Positions 19,297 to 28,369 are shown, counted from the first letter of the stretch. The stretch: 64,000 bases of DNA from Clostridiales bacterium DTU089 (GCA_001513045.1 LFSB01000027.1:50216-114215); one strand, 5' to 3'. Program-made: numbers and translations. The notes: a model not told the origin generated them from the sequence alone.

Positions 19297-20058
19297 TTAT
19301 GTGTTGTTTGAATCCGGGCTTTCTATCATGGAATAAAGTGCGTCAAGCGCATCGGACAGACTGCCGAGGGAGTCAATCAGCCCTTCCTCCACAGCATCCT
19401 TTCCGTCAAGAACCGTGCCTACATCCATAACAAGCTCACCCGTGGCGAGCATGAGCGAACGGAAGCGCTCTTTTTTCATGCCGGAATTTGCCTCTATAAA
19501 GCTTACTATACGCTCCTGCATGCGCTCGAAATATGAAAGTGTCTGAGGTACACCGAGCACAAGACCGTTCATGCGAACGGGATGCACCGTCATAGTTGCG
19601 GACGGAGTAATGAATGATTTTTTGGCAGATACCGCAAGCGGAACTCCTATGGAATGACCGCCTCCGAGCACAAGCGAAACTGTCGGCGTTTTCATGCCGG
19701 CAATAAGCTCTGCAATGGCAAGCCCCGCCTCAATATCACCGCCGACGGTATTGAGTATTATTATAAGCCCGTCTATTTCGGGGCTCTCCTCTATCGCGAC
19801 GAGTCTGGGTATAACGTGCTCGTATTTTGTGGTTTTGTTTTGAGGAGGCAGAATATAGTGCCCTTCAATCTGACCTATAATTGTGAGACAGTGAATATAT
19901 TTTCCGTTTCTCTCAACGGTAACGGAACCATCCTCTGCCACAGGGGTGCGAACCTCGTCCTCGGAATTTTCGTCGGTATCAGATGCCGGTGCCGGTTCTC
20001 CCGCAGGAGGTGCCGGTGTAATAAAATTGCGGTTTCCGTGTTTAGTCTCATCAGCCAT
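19297..20058 (-). CDS. tepA: ClpP-family serine protease of the TepA type
   Basis: 253 residues with a ClpP/crotonase fold: [22 protein letters not shown] holds the oxyanion [16 protein letters not shown] has the nucleophile region (Ser in GHSIG) and [12 protein letters not shown] supplies the His. Length, and an N-terminal disordered acidic stretch (residues 1-60), match TepA/YmfB, an intracellular membrane-linked ClpP-like protease. AAAGGTG sits before the ATG at 20058; a longer frame beginning at 20100 has no site. In Bacillus tepA lies beside spoIIIE, the same link as here. Confidence 0.88.
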   Translation of the reverse strand: MADETKHGNRNFITPAPPAGEPAPASDTDENSEDEVRTPVAEDGSVTVERNGKYIHCLTIIGQIEGHYILPPQNKTTKYEHVIPRLVAIEESPEIDGLIIILNTVGGDIEAGLAIAELIAGMKTPTVSLVLGGGHSIGVPLAVSAKKSFITPSATMTVHPVRMNGLVLGVPQTLSYFERMQERIVSFIEANSGMKKERFRSLMLATGELVMDVGTVLDGKDAVEEGLIDSLGSLSDALDALYSMIESPDSNNT

Positions 20059-20278
20059 ATTTTTCACCTTTTCTTCCATAAAGTGCGCTGTGCGCCGCAC
20101 TCGGTATTTTGCTCCGAAAAGGTGAAAATATTATCAGATGTCTCCGACAATTGCACATAATACCACATTTTGTATGCAGTATACCACTAAAATCAAAAAA
20201 ACGCAACATTTGGCTTTAATAATATTTATATGTTTTACTGAGTTTTCAAGGTTTTTATGCGAAAGTTTGAAAAAATCC

Positions 20279-20296
20279 TTGTTAAATTGTTGACAA
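20279..20296 (+). promoter_or_regulatory. Rex operator overlapping the aconitase operon promoter
   Basis: TTGTTAA, four bases, TTGACAA. The consensus for Rex is TTGTTAA-N4-TTAACAA, so only one base differs. The right arm contains the -35 hexamer. A weaker copy (TTGTTAA, five bases, TAAACAA, 20325-20343) lies at the expected transcription start. The rex gene is third in this operon. Confidence 0.75.
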
Positions 20297-20318
20297 AATC
20301 CCCTGCTCGGTTTATCAT
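20290..20318 (+). promoter_or_regulatory. Promoter of the acn-icd-rex operon
   Basis: Perfect TTGACA, 17-base spacer, TATCAT. About 45 bases upstream of the TTG start of aconitase. Confidence 0.8.
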
Positions 20319-20364
20319 AAGTAATTGTTAAATTTATAAACAAGTTTATACGGAGGCGGTTATT

Positions 20365-22296
20365 TTGGGACTTAATTTGGCGCAAAAGCTCATAAAAGCT
20401 CATTTGCTTGAGGGCGATATGACACCCGGAAGCGAGGTAGCAATAAGAATAGATCAGACCCTCACACAGGACGCAACGGGAACAATGGCGTATCTTGAAT
20501 TTGAAGCAATGGGAGTGGAGCGTGTAAAGACGGAGCTTTCCGTTGCTTACATAGACCACAACACCCTTCAGACTGGCTTTGAAAACGCGGATGACCACCG
20601 TTTTATTCAGAGCGTATGCAAGAAACGCGGAGTGAGATTTTCACGCCCCGGCAACGGAATATGCCATCAGGTACATCTTGAGCGCTTCGGAATACCCGGA
20701 AAAACGCTCATAGGCTCAGACAGCCACACCCCCACCGGAGGCGGAATCGGTATGCTGGCAATCGGTGCCGGCGGACTTGACGTTGCGGTTGCAATGGGCG
20801 GAGGCGCATACTATATCACTATGCCCGAGGTCATCAAAATAAATCTTACAGGCAAGCTTTCACCCTATGTTTCGGCAAAGGATATTATTCTCGAAGTGCT
20901 TCGCATACTCAGCGTAAAGGGCGGAGTAGGTAAGGTTGTAGAATACGGCGGTGAGGGCATAAAAACTCTTTCCGTACCCGAAAGAGCCACAATAACAAAC
21001 ATGGGCGCGGAGCTCGGCGCAACAACCTCTGTGTTCCCGTCGGACGACATAACCAAGGCGTTTCTCAAGGCACAGCAAAGGGAAAACGACTGGGTTGAGC
21101 TTCTGCCGGATGCGGATGCCGAATACAGCAGAGTTATTGACATAAATCTTTCTGCACTCGCTCCCCTTGCGGCAATGCCTCACATGCCCGACAATGTAAA
21201 ATCCGTTAACGAAATCGGTGCTCTCAAGGTTGACCAGGTGCTTATAGGCTCCTGCACCAACTCCTCGCTTTTCGATATGCTTAAGGTTGCGGCAATTCTC
21301 AAGGGCAAAACCGTTGCACCTAATGTAAGTCTCGGAATAGCGCCCGGCTCAAAGCAGGTTCTTACCATGCTTGCGGAAAACGGAGCACTTGCGGATATGA
21401 TAGCCGCCGGAGCGAGAATACTCGAAAGCGCCTGCGGACCTTGCATAGGCATGGGTCAATCTCCCTGCTCAAAGGGTATTTCGCTGCGCACCTTCAACCG
21501 TAATTTTGAAGGCAGAAGCGGCACAGCCGACGGTCAGATATTCCTTGTAAGCCCTGAAACGGCTGCAGCTTCGGCAATATCCGGAGTTCTTACAGATGCA
21601 CGTACTCTCGGCGGCGAAATCAGTGTTGATATGCCCGAAAGCTTCCTCATAAACGACAATATGGTTGAGCTTCCCGCTTCGGTTGACGAGGCAAAGAATA
21701 TTGAAGTTATTTACGGCCCCAACATAAAGCCGTTCCCGTCAAGCGATGTGCTCGGCGAAAGCATAACCGCAAAGGCGGTTCTCAAGGTCGGCGATGACAT
21801 AACCACCGACCATATCATGCCCGCGGGAGCGAAGATACTCCCCTACCGCTCAAATATCCCCTTCCTTTCGCAGTTCTGTTTCCGTCAGTGCGATGAGCAT
21901 TTTGCCGAAAACTGCAAGGCTGCCGGAAGCGGAATTATTATAGGCGGCGCGAATTACGGTCAGGGCTCATCGAGGGAGCATGCCGCTCTCGTACCGCTTT
22001 ATCTCGGAATCAAGGCGGTTATCGTTAAATCCTTCGCAAGAATACATCGCGCGAACCTCATAAACGCCGGCATACTGCCGTTTACCTTCTCGGATGCAGC
22101 GGATTATGACAAAATATCCAAGGACGATATTCTTGAGCTTCCCGATTTAAGAGCGGCGCTTTCGGCGGGTACGCAAATCAGGCTTGTTAACAAGACCAAA
22201 AACGAGGAATATTCGCTGCTTTGTCCCCTTTCGGACAGACAGCTGAAAATAATCCTCGCCGGAGGACTTCTCAATTATACTAAACTTGGAGAATAA
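20365..22296 (+). CDS. acnA: Aconitate hydratase, clostridial monomeric type
   Basis: 643 residues. Converts citrate to isocitrate with a [4Fe-4S] cluster. The three ligand Cys are in LIGSCTNSS (near residue 295) and CGPCIGMG (356 and 359). SDSHTPTGGGIGMLAIGAGGLDVA is the aconitase/isopropylmalate isomerase block, and the swivel domain has GANYGQGSSREHAAL near 540. The length matches the shorter aconitases of Clostridia rather than the 900-residue enteric AcnA. Start is TTG at 20365, with CGGAGGCGG close upstream; there is no in-frame ATG near. First gene of a four-gene run with isocitrate dehydrogenase and Rex. Confidence 0.95.
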   Translation: MGLNLAQKLIKAHLLEGDMTPGSEVAIRIDQTLTQDATGTMAYLEFEAMGVERVKTELSVAYIDHNTLQTGFENADDHRFIQSVCKKRGVRFSRPGNGICHQVHLERFGIPGKTLIGSDSHTPTGGGIGMLAIGAGGLDVAVAMGGGAYYITMPEVIKINLTGKLSPYVSAKDIILEVLRILSVKGGVGKVVEYGGEGIKTLSVPERATITNMGAELGATTSVFPSDDITKAFLKAQQRENDWVELLPDADAEYSRVIDINLSALAPLAAMPHMPDNVKSVNEIGALKVDQVLIGSCTNSSLFDMLKVAAILKGKTVAPNVSLGIAPGSKQVLTMLAENGALADMIAAGARILESACGPCIGMGQSPCSKGISLRTFNRNFEGRSGTADGQIFLVSPETAAASAISGVLTDARTLGGEISVDMPESFLINDNMVELPASVDEAKNIEVIYGPNIKPFPSSDVLGESITAKAVLKVGDDITTDHIMPAGAKILPYRSNIPFLSQFCFRQCDEHFAENCKAAGSGIIIGGANYGQGSSREHAALVPLYLGIKAVIVKSFARIHRANLINAGILPFTFSDAADYDKISKDDILELPDLRAALSAGTQIRLVNKTKNEEYSLLCPLSDRQLKIILAGGLLNYTKLGE

Positions 22297-22308
22297 GCTT
22301 GCGCCTTG

Positions 22309-22327
22309 ACGGTCAACAACCGTCATT
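22309..22327 (+). promoter_or_regulatory. Perfect 7-bp stem between acn and icd
   Basis: TGACGGT pairs with ACCGTCA around a five-base loop, 13 bases after the aconitase stop. No T-run follows, so it is more likely an mRNA-processing or stability stem than a terminator. Confidence 0.4.
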
Positions 22328-22402
22328 TCGTAATGAAGCAGGACTTCGTTTGCCGAAACCGCCACAAAGTTTGCGGCTCGGCGGAAAGGAATGGTTATAA
22401 AA

Positions 22403-23569
22403 ATGACAGAAGTACAGATTAAAAACGCGCTTGATAAGTTTGAAGCGCTTATAAGAGAGCAATCCGCAAGAAATGAAAAAATCAAATCCGTCAAGGAATT
22501 CACCGATTATAAAGCGCTTGACAAAATAATCATAGGCGTATGCGGCGGAGACGGTATAGGTCCCGTAATTACGCGTGAATCCGCTGCCGTGCTTGAATAT
22601 ATGCTTGCCGACGAGGTGAAAGCGGGTAAGGTTGAATTTAAATTCATTGACGGACTCACAATTGAAAACAGAGTTGCCGCAATGAAGCCGATTCCGGATG
22701 ACGTGCTCGACGAGCTGAAGAGCTGTCATGTCATACTCAAGGGACCGACCACTACCCCGCAGGCGGGAGACGGACTGCCGAATATCGAAAGCGCAAACGT
22801 TGCAATGCGCAAGGCGCTTGATTTATTTGCCAACGTGCGTCCCGTAAAGGTTCCCGCTCAGGGCATTGACTGGACCTTCTTCCGCGAGAACACTGAGGGC
22901 GCTTACGCAGTGGGCTCAAAGGGTGTAAATGTCGATGATGAGCTGGCAATGGACTTTGTGGTTACCACCACGGAGGGCTGCCAGAGAATCGCGAGGCTTG
23001 CATACGAATACGCCAGAAACAACAACAAGGAAAGAGTCTCCATTGTCACAAAGGCAAACATTATAAAAACCACAGACGGTAAATTCCTTAACCTCTGCAA
23101 GGAAATCGGTGCTGAATATCCGGAAATAACCACAGATGAATGGTATATAGACATTGCCACGGCAAAGCTCGTTGACGAGAAGCGCCGCAAGGATTTCAAG
23201 GTGTTTATCCTCCCGAATCTTTACGGAGATATAATTACAGATGAGGCAGCCGAGTTCCAGGGCGGTGTGGGCACAGCCGGAAGTGCAAATATCGGCAAGC
23301 GCTATGCGATGTTTGAGGCCATTCACGGCTCTGCTCCCAGAATGATAAAAGAAGGTCGCGGCAAATATGCCGACCCCTGCTCGATGCTCCGCGCATCGGT
23401 GCTTCTGCTTTCTCACATAGGTATGCAAAAGCAGGCCGATACACTTGAGCGTGCGCTTGATATATGCATGCTTGAGGAGTGCAAACTGAAGATAACCGGA
23501 CGCGAGGACGGCTGCACCTGCGAAGAATTCGGAAAATACGTTATGGAAACGGTAAAGAAGCTGAGGTAA
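22403..23569 (+). CDS. icd: Isocitrate dehydrogenase, NAD-dependent isocitrate/isopropylmalate family
   Basis: 388 residues. GGDGIGPVITRES and KGPTTTPQAGDGLPNIESANVAMRKALDLFANVRPVK contain the isocitrate phosphate/substrate site (Ser in ESANVAMRK), ENTEGAYAVG and the metal-binding NLYGDIITDEAAEFQGGVGTAGSANIG near 270. The nucleotide-site EAIHGSAPRM favours NAD over NADP, as no Lys-Tyr pair is apparent, but this is a reading by eye. The ATG at 22403 follows AAAGGA by about 12 bases; an ATG four codons upstream touches the site. Aconitase is 106 bases upstream and rex 7 bases downstream. Confidence 0.9.
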   Translation: MTEVQIKNALDKFEALIREQSARNEKIKSVKEFTDYKALDKIIIGVCGGDGIGPVITRESAAVLEYMLADEVKAGKVEFKFIDGLTIENRVAAMKPIPDDVLDELKSCHVILKGPTTTPQAGDGLPNIESANVAMRKALDLFANVRPVKVPAQGIDWTFFRENTEGAYAVGSKGVNVDDELAMDFVVTTTEGCQRIARLAYEYARNNNKERVSIVTKANIIKTTDGKFLNLCKEIGAEYPEITTDEWYIDIATAKLVDEKRRKDFKVFILPNLYGDIITDEAAEFQGGVGTAGSANIGKRYAMFEAIHGSAPRMIKEGRGKYADPCSMLRASVLLLSHIGMQKQADTLERALDICMLEECKLKITGREDGCTCEEFGKYVMETVKKLR

Positions 23570-23575
23570 AAAGCT

Positions 23576-24208
23576 ATGGCAAAGAGTGAAAATGTATCTA
23601 TTGCGGTAATAAAAAGGCTGCCCAGATATTACAGATATCTCGCAGAGCTAAAACGCGAGGGCATTGTGCGCATATCCTCCCGCGAGTTATCCTCAAGGAT
23701 GGGACTCACGGCATCACAGATACGTCAGGACTTAAACTGCTTCGGCGGCTTCGGTCAGCAGGGCTACGGCTATAACATAGATATGCTCTATATAGAAATC
23801 GGGCGTATACTCGGTGTTGACAGCGGATACAAAACTGTTCTTATCGGTGCCGGAAATCTCGGAAAGGCAATAGCCACACACATGAACTTCGCAGAGCGCG
23901 GTTTTAATCTGATAGGTATATTTGACCGCAATGAGGCCATTGCGGGGCAAATGATAAACGGAATACCCGTTCATCCCATGAGCGCTCTTGACGATTTCTG
24001 CAAGGATAACAAGCCTGTCGTTGCCGTGCTTTGCATTCCTCCCGAAAATGCCGAGGCTATAACCGCTTCGCTTGTCGCGCTCGGAATAACCGGCTTTTGG
24101 AATTTCAGCCACCGCGATTTGTCGGCCAAATTCCCCGAGGCGGTGTTTGAAAACGTACATCTCAGCGACAGCCTGATGACGCTTTGTTATCAGGTGAAAA
24201 ATGATTGA
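23576..24208 (+). CDS. rex: Redox-sensing transcriptional repressor Rex
   Basis: 210 residues. N-terminal winged helix (IKRLPRYYRYLAELKREGIVRISSRELSSRMGLTASQIRQDLNCF) binds DNA, followed by GQQGYGYNI and the Rossmann fingerprint VLIGAGNLGKAI near residue 88 that senses the NADH/NAD ratio. The C-terminal swapped helix ends in LCYQ. NADH binding releases the repressor from DNA. Since a Rex-like operator lies on the promoter of the operon it sits in, autoregulation is likely. Confidence 0.97.
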   Translation: MAKSENVSIAVIKRLPRYYRYLAELKREGIVRISSRELSSRMGLTASQIRQDLNCFGGFGQQGYGYNIDMLYIEIGRILGVDSGYKTVLIGAGNLGKAIATHMNFAERGFNLIGIFDRNEAIAGQMINGIPVHPMSALDDFCKDNKPVVAVLCIPPENAEAITASLVALGITGFWNFSHRDLSAKFPEAVFENVHLSDSLMTLCYQVKND

Positions 24209-24226
24209 ATTCGCGGGTGATTCATT

Positions 24227-24898
24227 ATGAAATGTCTCATGGACATCGATATAATCGATATTATACCCTTCTCCAAAGGGCTTATCTTTGCGCGCAAGGA
24301 ATCACTGCAAAACGACTCGGTAAAGGTTTCGTTTTTCAGCTATGACCTGAACACCGAACGTGCGGCTCCGGTGACAAAGGGTGTGTATCTGCTCAATAAA
24401 TTCGGCTCGGCATATAAGCCCATCGTTGAACAGATAGGCGATTACATATCCTGTGATGTTGCCGCTCTGCCGGGTTCACAGACCTCGGTGGTTTACCCTA
24501 CCGGAGAAATGGGACTTTTCGACCCGGAGGGCGTGCTGTACTGGACGGGAGACCTCATGTATCATGATTTTCCGGTCAGGGGTGTAGCTGCCGATAACAA
24601 GCATATATGGTGTGTTGTGCCGGACAACAATTCGGTAATCCGGTATTCACTTGCCTCCGAAAAGGTTGTGCTTCGCATCGGCGGAGACCGTTCAACCGCC
24701 TTCGCCTCCCCTGTTTCCCTTAACATCTTTGACGGTGAGCTGTATATCTGCAATCAGGGAACCTGCCGCATCAGAACGATAAATCTCAAGGATTATTCGG
24801 TTAAGGACTACAAGGTCTTCGAGGAGCCGGTGCATCGGTATATCCGCTCGTGCGGAAAAGAGATTGTGGTACTCAATTCCGGCGTTTATCAACTATAA
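24227..24898 (+). CDS. Unknown beta-propeller-like protein downstream of rex
   Basis: A 223-residue protein that I do not recognise. Sequence is rich in short strands with aromatic and Asp/Gly turns (VAALPGSQTSVVYPTGEMGLFDPEGVL, GVAADNKHIWCVVPDNNSVIRY, LNIFDGELYICNQGTCRI), which looks like four to five NHL/WD-like blades of a small propeller. No signal peptide or transmembrane segment. The ATG lies 18 bases after the rex stop (preceding GGTG), so it is in the operon and perhaps under Rex control. Confidence 0.6.
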   Translation: MKCLMDIDIIDIIPFSKGLIFARKESLQNDSVKVSFFSYDLNTERAAPVTKGVYLLNKFGSAYKPIVEQIGDYISCDVAALPGSQTSVVYPTGEMGLFDPEGVLYWTGDLMYHDFPVRGVAADNKHIWCVVPDNNSVIRYSLASEKVVLRIGGDRSTAFASPVSLNIFDGELYICNQGTCRIRTINLKDYSVKDYKVFEEPVHRYIRSCGKEIVVLNSGVYQL

Positions 24899-24909
24899 AA
24901 AATGCAAAC

Positions 24910-24937
24910 TAAAAGTCCGCCGGTTTTCGGCGGACTT
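24910..24937. terminator. Bidirectional terminator after the rex operon
   Basis: AAAGTCCGCCG pairs with CGGCGGACTTT around a short loop. TAATATTTG follows on plus and TTAGTTTGC on minus, so it can serve the converging amidohydrolase gene too. Confidence 0.8.
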
Positions 24938-24951
24938 TAATATTTGTTTAT

Positions 24952-25740
24952 TCATTCATACTTTGCAAGCAAGCGTTCGAGGTTGCCGTGGTATATCATT
25001 TCGCGCTCCTCATCGCTTCGGAGCACCTTGTCAAGCATTTCTATTTCGTCCTTGGGGTTCCACATCGGGTAATCCGAGCCGAAAAGAATCCTGTCCGTGC
25101 CGAAGCCGTCTATGAGAGCCCGGACCTTTTCGGGTGTAAGAGCATACTGAGAGCTGGAGGTGTCAACATATATATCCGCTCCTCCGAGTATGTCCAGCCC
25201 TTCCTCCCATTGCGACCAGTTGCCGAAATGAGCACCTATGACATCGAGCTTCGGAAACGCTTTTTTTACATTGAGAAGGCGCTGCGGTCTTGAATACTGC
25301 GTACGGTAATCTCCGGTGTGGAAAAGTATCGGAAGACGCCCCTCGGCCGCTTCATATATTTTCATTGCCTCTGGGGAATCGATATTGAACTTCTGAAAAT
25401 CAGGATGAAGCTTTATACCCTTCAGTCCGAGGGAGAGTATATACTCAACATCTGCGGCGACATCCTCACCGTCCGGATGCACCGAACCGAAGCCTATGAG
25501 CTTGTCCGGAAATTGACGAACCTGCTCCGCGATAAAATCGCACAGATGGCGGGTCTGCCTCGGCGTTGTGGCTACGGAATGGACGAGATATTTGTTGACC
25601 CCCGCCGCATCTCCGAGCTTGAACAGGGTTTTCAGCGTTCCGTCGCAGCTCATCTCTATGTCGTAAAATTCACTTATTCCCTTCACGGCCTTTTCGGCGA
25701 TTTTTTCAGGATATATGTGTGTATGTGCATCTATTATCAT
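24952..25740 (-). CDS. Amidohydrolase family protein (TIM-barrel, ACMSD/TatD-like)
   Basis: 262 residues. MIIDAHTHIYPE supplies the first metal His pair, KLHPDFQKF the Lys/His strand, FHTGDY the next His, IGAHFGNW another and ILFGSDYPMW the catalytic Asp near residue 230, the pattern of amidohydrolase-2 (o-pyrocatechuate/ACMSD-type) enzymes. The start at 25740 follows CGGAGATGATAAACAGC; a longer frame that starts near 25806 would lack a site. Substrate unknown. Confidence 0.85.
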   Translation of the reverse strand: MIIDAHTHIYPEKIAEKAVKGISEFYDIEMSCDGTLKTLFKLGDAAGVNKYLVHSVATTPRQTRHLCDFIAEQVRQFPDKLIGFGSVHPDGEDVAADVEYILSLGLKGIKLHPDFQKFNIDSPEAMKIYEAAEGRLPILFHTGDYRTQYSRPQRLLNVKKAFPKLDVIGAHFGNWSQWEEGLDILGGADIYVDTSSSQYALTPEKVRALIDGFGTDRILFGSDYPMWNPKDEIEMLDKVLRSDEEREMIYHGNLERLLAKYE

Positions 25741-25844
25741 GCTGTTTATCATCTCCGTTTGTGTATTATATACCTTTGGGCACATTAAAGTAAATAGCGT
25801 ACGCAAAAAAAGACGAATTTTGTGGATTATTTTTGAAAATTGTA

Positions 25845-25873
25845 TTTACAAACACTACATGTTGTGGTATATT
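25845..25873 (+). promoter_or_regulatory. Extended -10 promoter of the nucleobase permease gene
   Basis: TTTACA, 17-base spacer, TATATT with TGG before the -10. Gives a leader of about 135 nt before the ATG at 26015. Confidence 0.7.
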
Positions 25874-25924
25874 CTTCCTAATACAGGTTCGGAAACGGGC
25901 TTGAAAAAATGTATGGAGGGGAAG

Positions 25925-25948
25925 GTTTGAAAGGGAAATCTTTCAAAC
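25925..25948 (+). promoter_or_regulatory. Leader hairpin upstream of the permease
   Basis: GTTTGAAAG pairs perfectly with CTTTCAAAC around six bases; a second, GC-rich stem (GCCG with CGGC) follows at about 25971-25990. No T-run. It does not match the purine riboswitch or a clear PyrR site. Possibly attenuation control; the sensor is unknown. Confidence 0.4.
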
Positions 25949-26014
25949 TGCAGATTTGTGCCTTTGAAAGCCGGCGCAAAGCTTGCGGCCTCTACGAAAG
26001 GAACGGTCACAAAT

Positions 26015-27397
26015 ATGAAGCTCATTTACAATGTCAATGACAAGCCGAAGTTCGGCCAGCTGATTGTTTTTGCAATCCAGCAGCTGCTTGCAATTATGGC
26101 AGCAACACTTGTCGTTCCCGTCATCATCAACGGTAATGCAAACCTCGAGGGCGAGGATGCAATGAGTACCGCAGCCGCACTTTTCGGAGCCGGTGTAGGT
26201 ACTCTTATTTATGTCCTCTTCACCAAGAAGAAGAGCCCCGTGTTCCTCGGCTCGTCATTTGCCTTCCTCGGCTCAATGACCGCAGCATTCGCAGGTGCGG
26301 TCTCAGTGGCAGCCGGATATCTCGGCCTTATCCTCGGCGCTGTTTTCGCAGGTCTTGTGTATGTAATTATTGCAATTATTGTTAAGGTTGCCGGTGTGGG
26401 CTGGATAAACAAGCTTATGCCCGCCGTAGTCATCGGACCCACGGTTGCAATTATAGGACTTTCGCTTGCAGGCAATGCAATCGGCGACCTCACAAAGGCA
26501 AACGCCGGCGGAAGCGTTCTTGTAGCTGTTTTTTGCGGACTTGTTACGCTTCTCGTAACAATGCTTTGCTCTACATTCGGCAAGAAGACCGCAAAGCTCA
26601 TTCCGTTCATTCTCGGCATACTTGCCGGTTACGCTGTGGCGGCAATATTCACATTCATAGGTAAGGCGACCGGCACAGATGCGCTGCTTATAAGTGATTT
26701 TGGCTCGCTTACCGCTCTTACTGCAAACGGTGTAGGACTCAGCACCTTCTTCCAGGTTCCGGATTTCACCTTCCTTACCGCAATAAAGGGCGTTTCAGCA
26801 ATTAACGGTGCATACATAGGAACTATTTTTGCTGCTTATGTTCCGGTTGCGTTCGTTGTTTTCGCAGAGCACATAGCCGACCACAAGAATATCTCCAGCA
26901 TCATTGAAAAAGACCTTCTTGAGGAGCCCGGCCTTTCGAGAACACTTCTCGGCGATGGTGTCGGCTCAATGTTCGGTGCATTCTTCGGAGGCTGCCCGAA
27001 CACAACATACGGCGAGTCAATCGGTTGCGTTGCTATAACAAGGAATGCTTCCGTTGCTTCAATAATCGCAGCTGCAATCGGCGCAATACTTATCTCCTTC
27101 ATCTCTCCGTTTGTGGCGTTTGTAAATTCCATTCCTTCCTGCGTAATGGGCGGCGTTTGCATGGCACTGTACGGCTTTATCGCTGTCAGCGGTCTGAAGA
27201 TGGTTCAGAAGGTTGACCTTGAGGAAAACAAAAACCTCTTTGTTGTGTCCGCTATCCTTATTGCGGGCATCGGCGGACTTACCTTGAACTTCGGAAAAAT
27301 CACCATTACCTCCATTGCATGCGCCCTTATCCTCGGCATAATCGTAAATACGGTTCTTAATGTTAAATCAAAGGGCAAGGAAAAGGCAAGCAAGTAA
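26015..27397 (+). CDS. uraA: NCS2 family nucleobase permease, uracil type
   Basis: 460 residues with about 12-14 transmembrane helices. The UraA/NAT family marks are present: FGQLIVFAIQQLLAIMAATLVVPV near the start, HIADHKNISSII near residue 295 (the helix 8 signature with Glu/His), and the GGCPNTTYGESIGC motif near 330 that binds the nucleobase. It takes up uracil, or possibly xanthine, with protons. The ATG at 26015 follows AAAGGA by about 12 bases; a longer reading frame opens at 25958 in the leader. Followed by a terminator. Confidence 0.9.
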   Translation: MKLIYNVNDKPKFGQLIVFAIQQLLAIMAATLVVPVIINGNANLEGEDAMSTAAALFGAGVGTLIYVLFTKKKSPVFLGSSFAFLGSMTAAFAGAVSVAAGYLGLILGAVFAGLVYVIIAIIVKVAGVGWINKLMPAVVIGPTVAIIGLSLAGNAIGDLTKANAGGSVLVAVFCGLVTLLVTMLCSTFGKKTAKLIPFILGILAGYAVAAIFTFIGKATGTDALLISDFGSLTALTANGVGLSTFFQVPDFTFLTAIKGVSAINGAYIGTIFAAYVPVAFVVFAEHIADHKNISSIIEKDLLEEPGLSRTLLGDGVGSMFGAFFGGCPNTTYGESIGCVAITRNASVASIIAAAIGAILISFISPFVAFVNSIPSCVMGGVCMALYGFIAVSGLKMVQKVDLEENKNLFVVSAILIAGIGGLTLNFGKITITSIACALILGIIVNTVLNVKSKGKEKASK

Positions 27398-27415
27398 ACT
27401 CCACTGTAATAAACG

Positions 27416-27454
27416 CAAAAGCATTGTGGTTTTTTCCATGATGCTTTTGTTTTT
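27416..27454 (+). terminator. Terminator of the permease gene
   Basis: CAAAAGCAT/ATGCTTTTG arms with an inner TGTGG/CCATG pairing, followed by a T-rich TTTTTG. Confidence 0.7.
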
Positions 27455-27469
27455 GAAAGGATGAAAAAG

Positions 27470-28324
27470 ATGATATATACGGCTGAAAACGAACTGTTCA
27501 CACTCGGAGTAAAGGAGATGGGTGCGGAGCTTACCTCCTTTAAATCCAAGAAAACCGGTAAGGAGTACATCTGGTACGGGGATGAAAAAATCTGGTACGG
27601 TCAGGCGCCGGTGCTGTTCCCTGTAATCGGCAAGGTTCTTGAGGATAAATACAGGCTTGACGGTGTTGAATATGAGATGCCGAAGCACGGGCTTGCGCGC
27701 AAAAGGCCGTTTGAATTTGTCAGCAGTAAAAACGGTTCGCTTGTGTTCGTGCAGCGCGAAAATGAGGATACGCTTAAAAAATATCCGTACAAATACGAGC
27801 TTTATATCACCTACACAATTGACGGCAGCACACTGCATGTGAATCATCGCGTGGTTAACACAAATGAGAGGACAATGTATTTTTCAATCGGTGCGCATCC
27901 CGGCTTCAACTGCGAAATCGGAGATACTCTTGAATTTGATGTTGCACAGACGCTTCGCACCGAGCGCATAGACGCCGATTCCGTAATAATCGACGAGACC
28001 TTCCCCCTGCTCGACAATGAAAAGAGCATAACCGTGACGGAAGATATCTTTAAAAATGATGCTCTGATTCTCTCGGGACTCAAGGGAAGCGGAATATCGC
28101 TTGTCGATAAAAGCGGTAAGGCGTTTGTAAAATTCAATTACGGTGATGCTCCGTTTCTCGGAATATGGGCAAAGCCGGGCGCGCCCTATGTTTGCATAGA
28201 GCCGTGGTACGGCGTCAATGACTCCTATGACCGCAAGGATGATATATCGCAAAAGCGCGGCATAAACGCCCTTCCGGCAGGCGAAAGCTTTGAATTTGAG
28301 TGGTCTGCGGAAATCTGCGAGTAA
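27470..28324 (+). CDS. Aldose 1-epimerase family protein
   Basis: 284 residues with the galactose mutarotase fold: MGAELTSFKSKKTGKEYIWYG at the start, a GFNCE substrate His block (GAHPGFNC) near residue 140, and KPGAPYVCIEPWYGVNDS with a catalytic Glu near 235. The subfamily with APVLFPVIGKV acts on glucose-6-phosphate or hexoses. The ATG at 27470 is 9 bases after AAAGG; an earlier ATG at 27461 touches that site. It has its own start site after the permease terminator. Confidence 0.85.
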   Translation: MIYTAENELFTLGVKEMGAELTSFKSKKTGKEYIWYGDEKIWYGQAPVLFPVIGKVLEDKYRLDGVEYEMPKHGLARKRPFEFVSSKNGSLVFVQRENEDTLKKYPYKYELYITYTIDGSTLHVNHRVVNTNERTMYFSIGAHPGFNCEIGDTLEFDVAQTLRTERIDADSVIIDETFPLLDNEKSITVTEDIFKNDALILSGLKGSGISLVDKSGKAFVKFNYGDAPFLGIWAKPGAPYVCIEPWYGVNDSYDRKDDISQKRGINALPAGESFEFEWSAEICE

Positions 28325-28336
28325 GTGACAAAAGAA

Positions 28337-28367
28337 CGCCCTCCGTTCCTTTACACGGAGGGCGTTG
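28337..28367. terminator. Terminator hairpin shared by the epimerase gene and the minus-strand structured RNA
   Basis: AACGCCCTCCGT pairs with (A)CGGAGGGCGTT. Plus strand continues GGTTTATT; minus strand continues CTTTTG. A plausible end for both converging transcripts. Confidence 0.65.
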
Positions 28368-28369
28368 GT

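Noticed and set aside
25874..26014. Purine or PyrR-type riboswitch upstream of the permease
   Set aside because: The conserved aptamer bases and the PyrR loop are not found.
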